A stretch of 64,000 bases of DNA, from positions 1 through 64,000 of the forward strand of contig RPFO01000829.1 of NCBI GenBank assembly GCA_009746045.1. The letters run 5' to 3'. The first letter of the stretch is position 1. Each line of letters begins with the position of its first letter. Under the pieces are notes generated by a model that saw only the letters and a list, made by a program, of their open reading frames with translations, was not told where the DNA came from and did not search any database. Both the position numbers and the translations under genes were made by a program. Shown here piece after piece: positions 39,345 through 50,325 of this stretch. This stretch comes from Mesostigma viride (lineage: Eukaryota; Streptophyta; Mesostigmatophyceae; Mesostigmatales; Mesostigmataceae).

Positions 39345-39836
39345 CTATCTATGTCCATACACAAGTTCGAAAAGAATCGAAAATTTCTCCCCAGATAGAT
39401 TGAGAAGCTCGCGAGAGGACGCTGGAATCGCGTATAGCTCGACTTCGATCTCCTTAGCGCTGGAGAGAGGCGGAGAGAACAGAACCGTGTCGTCTCGTTC
39501 GTTTTTAGGGGTGTAGGTTTCGGATCCGTTCGGGACGACGAAAAAGTGGCCTCGGCCCGCGTACACGTGCGAAGGGTCTAAGGACGAAGGCGGGACGGGG
39601 ATGGCGGCGTGCACTTTGTTGACTTCGAATCCTCCGAGCCTCACGTACACTGCGGTTGAGACAGGACTCGTGGAAGGTATGGAAGCCCAAATCACGCGAA
39701 GGGACTTGACGTCTCTTATCGGAAAAGGCATTTTAAAACACGTGTCGTTAGGAAGGTTCGATCCTGTTACGAGCACCTGTGTTCTCCTGTCTCTACTAGC
39801 GTGTGGCCTCGCTACGCCGTCTATGACACAGTCCAT
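39345..39836 (-). CDS. Beta-rich virion-type protein
   Basis: A 163-residue protein. The order of strands (IRDVKSLRVIWASIPSTSP, then YVRLGGFEVNKV, HFFVVPN, and EIEVELYAIP) resembles small structural or minor-capsid proteins of large DNA viruses. I cannot name the family. No signal peptide or membrane segment. The neighbours are small, so it is likely expressed with the late block. Confidence 0.6.
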   Translation of the reverse strand: MDCVIDGVARPHASRDRRTQVLVTGSNLPNDTCFKMPFPIRDVKSLRVIWASIPSTSPVSTAVYVRLGGFEVNKVHAAIPVPPSSLDPSHVYAGRGHFFVVPNGSETYTPKNERDDTVLFSPPLSSAKEIEVELYAIPASSRELLNLSGEKFSILFELVYGHR

Positions 39837-39864
39837 ACTTGTTTACTATGCGATGATAAAAACT

Positions 39865-40065
39865 TTAGGAATGCGGCAAATTCGTCTCGGACTGTAGGCG
39901 ATAGCTCACGATGTATCCAGTTTTCTCCTCGCCTTGTGTCTTATGAGTGTACCAGTCAATTACATGTTCGGCGCGCCAAAAGGAGCGAACTTCTTTATCC
40001 AGTTTGCTCTGTTTGCGACACAACAGCATTGCAGCCGCACCAATGCACAATGACAAGATGTTCAT
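39865..40065 (-). CDS. Small membrane protein
   Basis: A 66-residue frame. The N-terminal hydrophobic stretch (NILSLCIGAAAMLLC) could be a membrane helix or signal peptide, followed by a charged, aromatic-rich part. It lies in a cluster of other small membrane proteins. No family is recognised. Confidence 0.45.
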   Translation of the reverse strand: MNILSLCIGAAAMLLCRKQSKLDKEVRSFWRAEHVIDWYTHKTQGEEKTGYIVSYRLQSETNLPHS

Positions 40066-40101
40066 GGTTGATGGTTTATATTACAGTTTAAAAAAATGCA
40101 T

Positions 40102-40379
40102 TCAAGCGAATCCATTGTACAATTTCCAAAGAGCTGCTAAAACGATGACTACTAGTAACAGAAGGGCCAAACCACCCCCTAAAAGTCCCTTTGTCTTTGT
40201 TTCATTAGGATTCGATACTCTCTCGTTTCTTTTTTTTGAACACGTCCTCTCCACAGCATAATACTGGCTCCCGCCAATATAAGGAATATCACAAACCAGT
40301 AATTAGATACAGTTTCCAGTCCATCGCACTTGTTGTAAACTTTCAAAAAAAAAAAAACGTTCAGTCTTCCGGCAACCAT
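40102..40379 (-). CDS. Two-helix membrane protein (paralogue of 40361; frameshift)
   Basis: About 92 codons across one break at an A8 run (near 40231-40238). It has a first hydrophobic helix (WFVIFLILAGASIMLW), a basic loop, then a second helix (GGGLALLLLVVIVLAALW) in the shifted frame. This order, and the W-R-G after helix one, match the neighbouring gene 40361-40597, so the two are likely tandem paralogues. The start overlaps the end of that gene. A long T/A tract near 40345 may hide a second length error. Confidence 0.5.
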
Positions 40380-40597
40380 TTCATCAAATAAAGAACAACC
40401 GGGGGCACCAAGGCAAAAGACGTTATTATAATTCCAATACCGATCAATGCCTTTGTCCCCGGCTGATAGTCAAAATAGCGCTCTTGTCTGTTATCTTGTT
40501 TGATTCTGGCGCCACCTCTCCACAGCAAGATACCGCCTATGGTCGTAAGAACGGTAATAATGACAGCCCAAAGTGTCAAAGCGAGTTTCCTGTTCAT
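40361..40597 (-). CDS. Two-helix membrane protein
   Basis: A 78-residue protein. The first helix is WAVIITVLTTIGGILLW, then a basic and polar loop, then a second helix (IGIGIIITSFALVPPVVLYL). The start ATG overlaps the previous gene's stop (TGATG), so they are probably co-transcribed. The next gene on the strand is a paralogue. Probably a virion membrane or viral-factory protein, inferred. Confidence 0.65.
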   Translation of the reverse strand: MNRKLALTLWAVIITVLTTIGGILLWRGGARIKQDNRQERYFDYQPGTKALIGIGIIITSFALVPPVVLYLMKWLPED

Positions 40598-41163
40598 CAC
40601 GCCTTTATCAAGTGTCCGCAGAAAAAAATAGAGCAGGCTCGAGGCACTGCATTCTTCCCCCGGCTTCTGTACGTCGAATGCGCGGGGTTCGCCTCTCGCC
40701 TCGTTACGAGATCCGCTTTTCTCACCGATTTGTTGTACTCCACCGTCTCCTTTGAAACGTGCGTCAAAAGACAATCGTTCGCGATCAACATTTGCTCGAA
40801 AAGGCGCATCGTTTTTTGCGCGTTTTCGCGATCGTAGCGGTTTTCGTTTGCTCTCGTTCTTTCGGCGATGATCGTGTTGATCCCGAACAACAAAGCGGAC
40901 TGGACAGAGTCGCACGCAAGAGGGACGCTGTCGACGCCAAACTTGGTCTTTAATTGGCGAGCGGGAAGTCCAGACAGAGCTTTGGAAACCTCGTTCCAGT
41001 GAAACTTGACGTCTTGTAGCGCCTGTTTCTTGCACTCGTTCGCGAAAATCGCGTCGTGCAGAGTTTTTGTCGAGTCCAGGCAGCTAAGAGTAGGATACTC
41101 TTGAAGCCTGCGAGGGCGCAAGTACACCGTGTTTGCAAAAACGGGCTTGTTGGAGGTCTCCAT
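40597..41163 (-). CDS. Uncharacterised helical protein
   Basis: A 188-residue, mostly helical protein with several Cys and a basic C-terminal part. The last residues (SIFFCGHLIKA) are mildly hydrophobic. It is head of a three-gene overlapping run (40597, 40361, 40102). No family is recognised. Confidence 0.6.
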   Translation of the reverse strand: METSNKPVFANTVYLRPRRLQEYPTLSCLDSTKTLHDAIFANECKKQALQDVKFHWNEVSKALSGLPARQLKTKFGVDSVPLACDSVQSALLFGINTIIAERTRANENRYDRENAQKTMRLFEQMLIANDCLLTHVSKETVEYNKSVRKADLVTRREANPAHSTYRSRGKNAVPRACSIFFCGHLIKA

Positions 41164-41270
41164 GGCTGCAAAACGCAGCGGTGACGACCGACGAGGTCTG
41201 TCCTGTTTTTATACGTTTTCGATCCTGGTAACCGAATTCAGGATAAAAAAAACGACAATTCATTGTAACA

Positions 41271-41465
41271 ATGCGTCCAATGGGAGTCTGTTGGTCAGTA
41301 CCGTTAGACGAACACGTGCAGATGAGGAACTCGTATCCTCTGCGCCGATCTTTAGATTTAATTTTTCCTTCCGAGACGGTTACGCTTGTACGGCTTGACA
41401 CCGCCCAAAATAACGATAATCGATCAAAGGAAGAAAACAAATCAAAATTTAAAAAAATCGAATAA
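41271..41465 (+). CDS. Possible small protein
   Basis: A 64-residue frame with a mixed composition and an ending rich in Asn, Lys and Glu, placed in the 307-base gap between two minus-strand genes. It could equally be chance; nothing else is seen in this gap besides AT-rich upstream sequence of the gene at 41163. Confidence 0.25.
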   Translation: MRPMGVCWSVPLDEHVQMRNSYPLRRSLDLIFPSETVTLVRLDTAQNNDNRSKEENKSKFKKIE

Positions 41466-41470
41466 CTTTT

Positions 41471-43453
41471 TCACCCCAACCAAAACCCTTCTAAAACAAT
41501 TTGGCGAATCGGCATGTCGCCGTACCCATGAATTTTGTCGATTTTTTTTATGGATTCTCTGACCTCGCTGATTCCGTCCCTGAACTCTTTTTCGTTTTCT
41601 CGTTTATTCGTTTTTCTGTCGACGTTGAATGTTTTTGCGATCGCCACTATCTGGTCGAAGTCAGCTCGCACGTTTTGTTTGAAATTTTGACCCGCGCTGG
41701 TTGCAAACCGTTTAGCGAGTTCTAGAGATTTTCGAAGAAGGGAAAGTCCCTTTTCTTTTACGTATTTCCTTATCTCTTCGCCTCTCGTCAATGGGCAATT
41801 AATGGCTTCGCGTGCGCCGGCTGCCATCCAGCTGTCTCGATTGTGGACCTTGCTCATGAGTCTGCAGTCAATAGCCGCCTCTCTCAGTTTTCGCATGAAT
41901 TTTGTCACACCTTCGGTCTCGTTTTCTTGAATAGCGCGTTCCGTCACGAGTTCGTCTACGCCTCCGATCGTCATGTACCGGTGCACCGTTACCGTCCAAT
42001 GTTTCTGGTCGAGCTGCAAGTGACTACAGTGTCGGACAGCGCGCGCGATCGCCTGACGTTCGGCGCTGATATCGAGAAGCGGCTCCATCAGATGGATGTG
42101 ACGAACGCTTTTCAGGTCTAAACCTTCGTTGAAACGTTTTCGCGCCAAGATAATATGTAAAAACCGCCCTTTGCGTTTTTCTTGTGGTTAAAAACATCCA
42201 TCACTCTCCGCAACGTCGTGTCAGAAACGGGCATGGCGTCCGAGCCAAGAATGACGAACCTGGGCGCTTCGGTTGTTGGAAATCCTCTCGAACGGAGAGA
42301 TGAGTGTATCCTTTCGATTCCAAAATCATAGCGACGTACTTTATTCCATGGGCATTGAACGCCGAGTATAGATACTGCTTTTCATTGGGATGGTCCGTGA
42401 TTTCTTTCACGATGCAAGCGATCTTAGGAGAATATTTGTCAAGCTTCTTTGCAGCCTCAGAGGCAGACATTTTAAACATCGAGAGCGAGTTTGAAACCCT
42501 GCGAGCTTCATACAAAAAACGGTCGCGTCCTCGCGACTCGTCTGGTTCCTTACTTTTTGTTCGGAACACTTTCTGTTGACCGTGCTCATTTCCACTAGGT
42601 GGAACTGATCAGGTTGTCGAACGGGGTAAACAGACGAATCGCCGGCGTAATCGACAAAAGAACAAAGGCCTCGAAACGCGTCTAACGGAGAGTCGGGCGT
42701 GATCGGTGCACCTCTTATCATCGTAAGAAGGCGCTGAATCTCGTTTTCGTTCCTTCCCGGAGTAGCGCTAAGGATCACCATGTAAAGACCGCGGTTGTCT
42801 TTGGACGGCTTCTCGAGGAAATCGAGTAGAGCTGTGTACTCTTTGGCTTGACCCGGCGGAGGGTTGAATAAATTTTGAACTTCGTCCATAATAAGGACTC
42901 CGTTCTGCAGAAGATCCCGTTTTGCGCGTCCAACGCCCCGATACAAGTCTAGAAGATGCGCAAGTTGAGTAAAACTCATAATTCGTCTTTCTTCGACCCT
43001 GTTTGCTATCATTCGAACCACTTCTTCGTCGGAAGCGTTCTTGAAACGCGGAAACATGGACGCGCAGCCGCTGTAACCCGCAATGGTGTTGTTGACGGCA
43101 TTCTCTCGACTCGTGACGAGAAATATGCTGCGATTTGTGTCCCAGAAAGCATCAATGGCTCCCAGCACGGTGCAGGTCTTACCTGAGCCCGTAGAATGCC
43201 AAGCCAGAAAACCTCTGTGTTTGCTTCCGCGTTCTGCGATTCCTCGGAGGTACATATTCACGACGGCTTGCTGAGGAGCAAGTTTCTTGTCGGAAGGGTT
43301 CGAGGAGCACGAGTTTTTTCCAACGGATCTGTGCTCAGGGGGTGGGTTCCCGTATATGCGACCTTCGAAGTAGTTTTTTATGAACGCCTGTGTGTCCGCT
43401 ATCTGGGAAGTTTCCGCATTGGGCCATTTGGATGGTAAAGGATGTTTTCCCAT
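41471..43453 (-). CDS. D6/D11-like SF2 helicase (three frameshifts)
   Basis: About 660 codons from ATG 43453. Motif I is HSTGSGKT (residues 86-93), motif II DEVQ (190-193) and motif III SATPG (229-233). In later frames, further motifs are seen: RFVILGSD, then KRFNEGLDLK and a QAIARAVR box (motif VI). The pattern fits the D6/D11 or NPH-I type NTPases of poxviruses and other large DNA viruses, which act in early transcription. Breaks lie near 42590, 42290 and 42165; each is explained by one missing base, and the total keeps the length a multiple of three. If the breaks are real, the helicase is inactive; if errors, it is intact. Confidence 0.8.
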
Positions 43454-43499
43454 TCTTTATTTCTACTTCTATTAATTTCCGGCTGTTAGTAATAAAGAC

Positions 43500-46400
43500 A
43501 TGGCGAGAAACCTAACGGCTGCTCGAGAAGAAATAGCGTCGACGTGGAGGACCGGGGCGGTGGGTGGGGGTCTGATGAAATTTCACCAGTATGTAACCGC
43601 TCCTCCGAGTCCCTTTAACGCGGTCGAACTCGCAAACGCGGTCCATCAAGTCGTTTCAATCGGCAAATTCGCCACATTCGTCCATCTGCAGTGGGAGGCG
43701 GGGATAAAGAACTTAGACTCGAAGTATATCACGACCCAGTTTTCTAAAGATATCGTGTCTGACAAACTCAAGTCGATATGGTACAGTCAGCAGAACACGT
43801 ACGAGGGGATGATGCTCTGTCAGGTGGTCCTAAATTACGCACGTACCATGAGTCTTGAAGAAGTGAATGCCGTCGTAGACGCCACGTTTCGTCGTGATCG
43901 ATGCACGCTTTACTTGGCCCAGAACGGGGGGCAAAACAGTATTGTAATTCGACAGCTCGGGATATCCACAAAGACGTTTGTTGACAACAACGACATCAAC
44001 AAGTGGCTCGGGTGGCATGGAAAACCGACGCCTGCCGCCCCGACAGTGGGCGGTTCAAAATGGGGAATAGAGAACAAAGTCACGTGGTCTGGGCTCGGTT
44101 TCGATATAGCTCCTAGCGGGACAAGCTCGACTACAGCGACAGGAAAGACGATCGAAGAGTGTGCTGAGATTTGCGGAAGGGACAATGCAAAGTGCGCAGG
44201 GTTCACCTGGAAGCCTAACCAAGATGTCGCAAACATCGGCGCTTGCTGGTTCAAGTCGGACGTGAAGACGAATCCGATACCGAGCTCGAACGTTTTCTTC
44301 ACGTTGACGAACCCGAATTTTCGCAATACCGCCGCTGCAAGTACCCAAATCGGTCAAACTCTCAGTGGATTGGCGACGCTGGCCAAACAGCCCCGACAGC
44401 CCCGACACTTTCGAACCCGGAGAAGATGAACATTGTGCGTCAAATTTTTTCCAATGCTGCAAAGGACAACAATGCCAAGTTCAACGTGACTGGTGAAGAC
44501 AACACTAAAGAGTGGTCTGCTGATACTATAGATGGGTACATAAAGAACGCTATTTACCCGGCGAACTTACTAATAATATAATCCCCCCTAACAATGCCTT
44601 TGTCACAACTTGGATTGGGGATGGTGCCGCCGTTACAGGGTTCACGGTTAAGTGGAGGAGTAAAGATCACGGAAAACTGTATGAAACAACGCTGAATTCA
44701 TCTCAGATTTCAAAATACTATACCCCTCCTATCGTTTCCACTGGTTCTTCCTCAAACTCTACGACTGGCTCTACCACTTCAACAAATCAAACCGCTTCTA
44801 CAAATCCGGCAGTTACGTCCTCTAACACGACAGCAGCCGCGGTCGATATACGTCCTACTTACCCAGAGATCGCTGCGTTATGGGCGACGGACCAAGTTCA
44901 CAACGCGATAAGCGCTGAATTAGAAAGGGTACAAAAGGGTGCGTGGAGAGAAGAGGATATGCAAAAAATATCCATCAGAACGGTTCGAAGGAGACTCTAT
45001 GTCCAGAAACTCCTAACAACGCTCGGAAGAGGACTCTCGATGATGGATCTAGATGTAAACGGGTTGTTGCGGGGATACGTGTCTCGCGAGGCCCTGTCGG
45101 CGTTTTTAGACTGGTCGGCCTGGATCGACGCTGTTAAGAAACAACAAGTTCTAGCAGCTCTCGATCAAGAACTCTCTCTCGTAGAAAAATGGAACCAGGC
45201 GACAGGAGAAGCATTCGCGGATGGAGTGCCGTTTCTAAGACCTCTTCGAGCCACGTTGCCCGTTTACACAGCGGGACAAGTCTCCGACCCGGTACTGCTG
45301 TCCATGTACGCGAGCTTTATAATGTCTTCTGCTCCTTATTCTGAGCGTGCTCTGGTCAGAACAAAAGCCGTATCGCTGCTTTACCCCGTTCCGAACTTGC
45401 CCCCTCCTCCAACTTCTGAGACTTCCAATTCGAACTCCAACCCAGTGACAGGGACTGCTTCTACATCCTCCGTCGCCCCTGCGACTTTTGAAAACACAGT
45501 TTCGAAGATTGCCGGGTTTTGGAACGCGCAGGATGTTGAGTCTGCCATCAAGACCCATCACAGTTACGCAGAGAGTAACCCTTCGAACGCTTCCAAACTC
45601 GTCGAAGAGGTGAAAAAGTTGTCTCCGATGCTCGTTTGGTCAAAGGCTGTTTATGATAAACGCGGTTCGATCGGCAATATAGAAAGTAAGTATTTTGCGT
45701 CGGCATTCACAAAATCCGCTGTTCTTTCGGAAGTAAACAAGTCGTATTGGATCGATCGCAGACCTCTGGACGCGACGTATATCCTGAATGCTGCAATGAA
45801 ATATGCGGGAAGCGTGACCGAGTCGGAAGCCAACAATGTCGCCGATCCCGTGTTTCGTAGAGATCAGGCGACAAGGTTCATGTCCCTGCCCTCAAACTCG
45901 GGTGATGTGGAAAAGATGATCGAGATGTCCGTGAATACCAAAACGTTTACTTCGGCAGACGACGCAAGGAATTGGATACGTCAAGATGGAGCTTCCATCC
46001 GTTACAACGGCAATATTCGGTCCAAAAACCCTTCTCAAGTGTGGGGCGTGTCAAACAACGTCACTTGGACGAGTTCCGGGTTCAACATTACCCCGGCGGG
46101 GTCGAGTTCCGACTCGATGACTGGGGTGACTCTGGAGGCATGCGCTGATGCTTGCTCTAAGGACAATGCCAAATGCGCTGGATTCACGTTTCGGCCTCTT
46201 CCTGTCGGTTCGCAAACGGGCAATTGCTGGTTCAAGTCAGATATCGCAAGTAAAGCGATGCCGAGTTCGGGGCTTTTCTTTACTTTTTCAAACCCTGACT
46301 TTGGAAAAGGGCCTACAGTTGACCCGATCACGACATCCGCTGGATCGACTAGTGCGACGAGTGGTACAGGATCGAGCTCAGGAACGTCTACATCCACGAG

Positions 46401-47034
46401 TACTAGTGGGACAAGTGGTACAGGATCGAGCACGGGAACGTCCACATCCGCGAGCACCGGTGCAGCAAGTGGTACAGGATCGAGCTCGGGAACATCTACA
46501 TCCACGAGTACTAGTGGGACAAGTGGTACAGGATCGAGCTCAGGAACGTCTACATCCACGAGTACCGGTGCGACAAGTGGTACAGGGTCTAGCACGGGAA
46601 CGTCCACATCCGCGAGCACCGGTGCAGCAAGTGGTACGAGCTCGGGAACGTCCACATCCACGAGTTCGGAGTCAAATACGGGTAGCGGGACGACCACTGA
46701 AACGGCATCTACCTCGGGGACAACGACCGGGACGAACGCAAATACGGGTAACGGGACGACTACTGAAACGGCATCGACCACAGGAACGACGACTGTGACA
46801 AATACTTCGAGTCAAGGAACAACTCTCGACGCAACCACAGTCGCTCAATCGGCGCAGGCAGCGGTGGAGAAAAATCTCAACGACATGACGACCACTGATA
46901 TACAAACAACTGAGACAACGGAAAAGGAAAGTAAAGACAAAAAGGACGAGGAAGACAAACAAACAGGTTTGATCGTGATTTCGTCTCTGATCGGGGTCTT
47001 CATTCTAGTGATGTTCGTGCTAGCTGTGCGTTGA
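43500..47034 (+). CDS. PAN-domain and mucin-like membrane-anchored spike (two frameshifts)
   Basis: About 1,178 codons in one gene, broken near 44400 (CCCC) and 44560 (CCC). It has two copies of a module of about 240 residues ending in a PAN/Apple-like domain: ECAEICGRDNAKCAGFTWKP...CWFKSD (first) and a matching one near the middle of the later frame. A Ser/Thr/Gly-rich stalk follows (46360-46680 and on), then a C-terminal membrane helix (TGLIVISSLIGVFILVMFVLA). This is a receptor-binding or attachment-type architecture: carbohydrate or protein binding heads on a stalk anchored in the virion membrane. Function is inferred. Confidence 0.7.
46360..46680 (+). repeat. Coding Ser/Thr/Gly repeat (minisatellite)
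   Basis: Units of about 60-63 bp, encoding variants of SGTGSSSGTSTSTST and TGAASGTGSSTGTSTSA, recur about five times within the spike gene. It gives a probably O-glycosylated, extended stalk, and its length is likely variable between isolates. Confidence 0.85.
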
Positions 47035-47066
47035 TGAAACTTTTTCTGTGCAGGTTCTATAGTACG

Positions 47067-47390
47067 ATGAACGCCGGTAACACAATGTCGCGCGGGGTGA
47101 CGGAGGACGAGCTACGTAGGAAGATGAAGAGACAGCAGCGTCTTGCGAAAGCCGAGTCGGGATTTGGCGTGGGGACTCTGATCGCAGTTGCCGTTGTGGC
47201 TGTTGCAGTCGCGTACTTTATTTTCTTTAGCTCTTCCTCAAAGGGTGAACCAGACGTGGGATCGAAGGGACTCGAGTTTAACACCGAATCCGATCTAGGA
47301 TTCGGAAGCGGAGGCCACACAGCGGCTCAGATGGGAGGTCCACCTCCGCCCAGCTACGACCAGACTTTCGCGAGCTTCATTAATAGCTAA
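47067..47390 (+). CDS. Single-pass membrane protein
   Basis: A 107-residue protein from ATG 47067; a further ATG upstream (47031) overlaps the spike's end. It has a basic start, one transmembrane helix (VGTLIAVAVVAVAVAYFIFF), then an acidic and Gly/Pro-rich tail ending in PPPPSYDQTFASF. The PPxY-type motif (PPSY) could recruit ESCRT-related or WW-domain proteins; this is inference. Confidence 0.6.
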   Translation: MNAGNTMSRGVTEDELRRKMKRQQRLAKAESGFGVGTLIAVAVVAVAVAYFIFFSSSSKGEPDVGSKGLEFNTESDLGFGSGGHTAAQMGGPPPPSYDQTFASFINS

Positions 47391-47404
47391 AGGAATAATG
47401 TAAA

Positions 47405-47802
47405 ATGGCTGGCGCAGCGAATGCAGCGGGTATACTTGCAAGATTTGGTCAAGCAGCAGGAAATTTGCCTCCGCTGCTGGAAGAGTGGGTCGTAGCGCTC
47501 GTGGCGCTACAGGTGCCGGAAAGGTCGCTTCGAAGGCAGGGGAGTCTTCGAAGATTGCGGAAGGGACCGCGTCGGGTTTAGAACTTGTTGCGGGCGGCGT
47601 TTTGTCCGCCGCTGGAATGTTCTTGGGCGAAAAAGCTTTGAACGCCGTGATCGAAAACGACGAAGATATGAAGGATGGCGGAGAGGCGACAACGAACGCT
47701 TCTTCGGGATCGTTGTTTGTAATAGTCGTCGCGGGATTCTTCGTAGTGGTGCTGATTCTTTTGATATGGCTGATGGTACGACGGAGAAAATCGAGCGAGT
47801 AA
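47405..47802 (+). CDS. Small membrane protein (frameshift near 47460)
   Basis: About 133 codons, with one missing base near 47461 (GGAAATTT). The N-terminus is Ala/Gly/Lys-rich, the middle has a hydrophobic Gly-rich helix, and the C-terminus is a membrane helix (LFVIVVAGFFVVVLILLIWL) with a basic end. It resembles the next gene (47834) in order and composition, so the two are probably paralogues. Function is unknown. Confidence 0.55.
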
Positions 47803-47833
47803 AACTTTCCTTTCCTATTATAGAAATGCTGTA

Positions 47834-48259
47834 ATGCCCCTGAAATGGTCACAGTTGGAAAAAAAATTAGCTGCACAAAAAAAAACCGTTAATCACGAAG
47901 ACATCCGTTTAGAAGAAGTACCCCCCCGAAAAAAGAGACCAGATGACGACGAGGACGCTCCATCTGCAAATCCGAGAGCGGACGAGGCCGCGGACGTCTC
48001 CGCGAAGACCGGCATCGAGAAGGCGAAACACTATTCCGCCTTAGCCGGGAAGGCGGTAGTCGGCGGAATAGCCACGGTCGGAGGATTCTTTGTTTTTGAT
48101 AAACTTGTGAGCTTGTTTTCCAACTCAGACTCCACTGAAGAAGAAACTACGACAGAAAATTCAAGAGGCTTGAACATATTTTATGGAATTTCAATTATAA
48201 TCATTTTACTCGTAATCATTTTCCTGTTCTACAAATATTTCACTCGCTCGTCTACTTAA
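47834..48259 (+). CDS. Small two-helix membrane protein
   Basis: A 141-residue protein. Charged N-terminal half, then a Gly-rich hydrophobic segment (AVVGGIATVGGFFVF), an acidic Thr-rich linker, and a strong helix (ISIIIILLVIIFLFYKYF). It is similar in layout to 47405-47802. It overlaps the convergent reductase gene by 8 bases. Likely a virion membrane protein. Confidence 0.65.
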   Translation: MPLKWSQLEKKLAAQKKTVNHEDIRLEEVPPRKKRPDDDEDAPSANPRADEAADVSAKTGIEKAKHYSALAGKAVVGGIATVGGFFVFDKLVSLFSNSDSTEEETTTENSRGLNIFYGISIIIILLVIIFLFYKYFTRSST

Positions 48260-50284
48260 CAGGGCATGCTCCATTCGGACAATCGGAGGAAAACATGTCC
48301 TCGTAGGACATGATCCCCGAGTATGATACGGGGCGCAAAGATGCCACATAGGACTCGAACTTCGTCTTGGTCACCACTTCCTGTGGGAGATATGCGTACC
48401 CGAGATCGGCCGCGTTCTTCGTCGGATCGCACCTCAAAAGGAACGAAACCCCGACGTACTCGTCCCAGTGCCGGTCTAGCCAGTCCAGGATGGACGGGAT
48501 CTCGCTCGGGTCATACGAAATCGTGCAGCTGACGTTCTGCTCGCAGAAACTGTCCATGACCTCACGATATCTCTCGAGCTGATCGACGGCAGTCTCGACG
48601 TTCACCTCGACCTCCTCGACAGTCCCGTCCTTGCGAGTCACCGTCTTTTTACGAAAGGGACGTTGTCGAAAGAAACTGGGAAAGTCACCAACACCGATTC
48701 AGGCTCGAAAGGTTTGTCGATGACGCGGTATCCCGCTTCCAAAAACCGCCGGACAAGCTCGTCGTGCTTCGAAAACGTGACGTTGTTGAAAACGTACTTC
48801 CCAAGCGGCTTGTGGATGCCTTCTGGGACCTCTCCCCACTCCTTGGTGGACATGATCTTGGAAAGCGTCCCGCTCGGCTTGATGCACGTGACGTTCTTGG
48901 GTAGAGGGCGGTGGAGTTCCATGGCCATCGAGTAGGCTGCCGTCACGATGATGTTGCGCATCCTCCTGAAATCGTACGACTGAAGGTCAGGCCTCGTGAC
49001 GATCCCCGTCAGACCCACTCCGCAGAGGTGCAGAAAGCCGTTGTTGAGATGCCACGCCTCTTGCAGAATCTCGTCCTGCAAGTTGACGCACGTCTGGCGG
49101 TAGTTCATCCTAGCCGTGAGGTATAACGACCGCTCGAGGTTTCCCTTGTCGCACGCGCGAAACGCAGCGAGGTTGACTTCGGAAAGGTTGCAGAAAGACT
49201 TGTTGCCTAACAGGATCTCGGAACATGGATTCACGCCCGCACACCACGGTGCGCGACGGAGAGCGGTCTCCATGTTGATGAGCCCCGGCTCGCTGCCACC
49301 CGACTCGAGCATGATGTCGAAAATCTCGACGAGCTGATCGGTAGTTGGCTTCGAGTAGAACACGAGACTGTTGTTAGACTGCTGCCTGTGCGGATTATCC
49401 TTCCAGAACTCCTTCTTCGCATACGCGAATTCGCGCCATTCAGGAGACCCGTACTTGATAAGAGCGATCTCCGCCGAACGACGACTGCTCAAGATCGTTC
49501 CGATGTGGTTCACGATGTCGACAATGTCCATTTTCGTCAACAGCTGGTCGGAACGCTTGGACAGAAGTCGGGCGATCTTTTCGAACGCGGTGGCAATCTG
49601 CGCGTCTCCGCTCGATGTCCATGCGTACCCGGACAGCCTCTCTCCGGCTGGTCGGATCTCGCTGAAGTCGAGAATGAGCGTCTTGGCAGGGAACTTGCCC
49701 GCAAGGAGTTTGCCTACGCTTTTTGCCCAAGCGATAGCTGAATCCCCGACGCTGATCGTCCAAACCTTCGACTCGCTGTCGAACGTCTCTTTGTTGATCT
49801 CTCGCCCTCCCTTAGTCGTGCGTTTGGACCGAATCACCTGCACGTCGTCGATAGCGTTTGCAAACCCGTTGAGCGTTCCGGTAATGGGTGCGAATCCGAC
49901 TCCGCATCCTTGGAGCAAAAGCCAGGTCACGTCCACGACGTCGTAGACCGTCTCGATGTTTGTGAATGCGCAGTTGAACATTGAGGACTCTCTTCGCCGA
50001 GAAAGTTCGGTGCCGCCGAGCCAGAGCGTGCGACCAGCAGGTGCCACACGGCGAGAAAGAATGAGAGAGCGAACCTCTTCGAGCTCCGCTTCCTCTTGTG
50101 CAGTAAGGTTTTCGCCTTTGGCTCGCACCCACAGCCATCGCTGATGGGACATGACGCGGTCGACGACCTGCTGCCATGTCTCGAGACCCTTTCCTCCCTG
50201 GTCGAGTGGGCGGTGGTAGGTACGTAGGGCGATTGCCATCGCCCTATCCGTAGGAGTGGTGTCCATGGCCGCGGGTGCTTGCAT
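48252..50284 (-). CDS. nrdJ: Single-chain B12-dependent ribonucleotide reductase (class II, one frameshift)
   Basis: About 677 codons across one break near 48655. The N-terminal active-site Cys105 (SSMFNCAF) and the NPCSE box (Asn352-Glu356, thiyl Cys354) with a third Cys365 (SFCNLSEVNL) match the adenosylcobalamin-dependent ribonucleoside-triphosphate reductases. The C-terminus has WDEYVGVSFLLR, DPTKNAADLGYAYLPQE and a final CPNGACPVK, the redox-active Cys pair. The product makes dNTPs from NTPs and needs vitamin B12. The break at AAAGGG (48654-48659) is one missing base. The start may be 50266 (second ATG). Such a gene in a land-plant-associated virus would be surprising, as land plants lack B12. 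Confidence 0.85.
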
Positions 50285-50325
50285 GCCTCGTGAAGAGAAG
50301 AGACTTTTATCGTTGCCGGATAACC

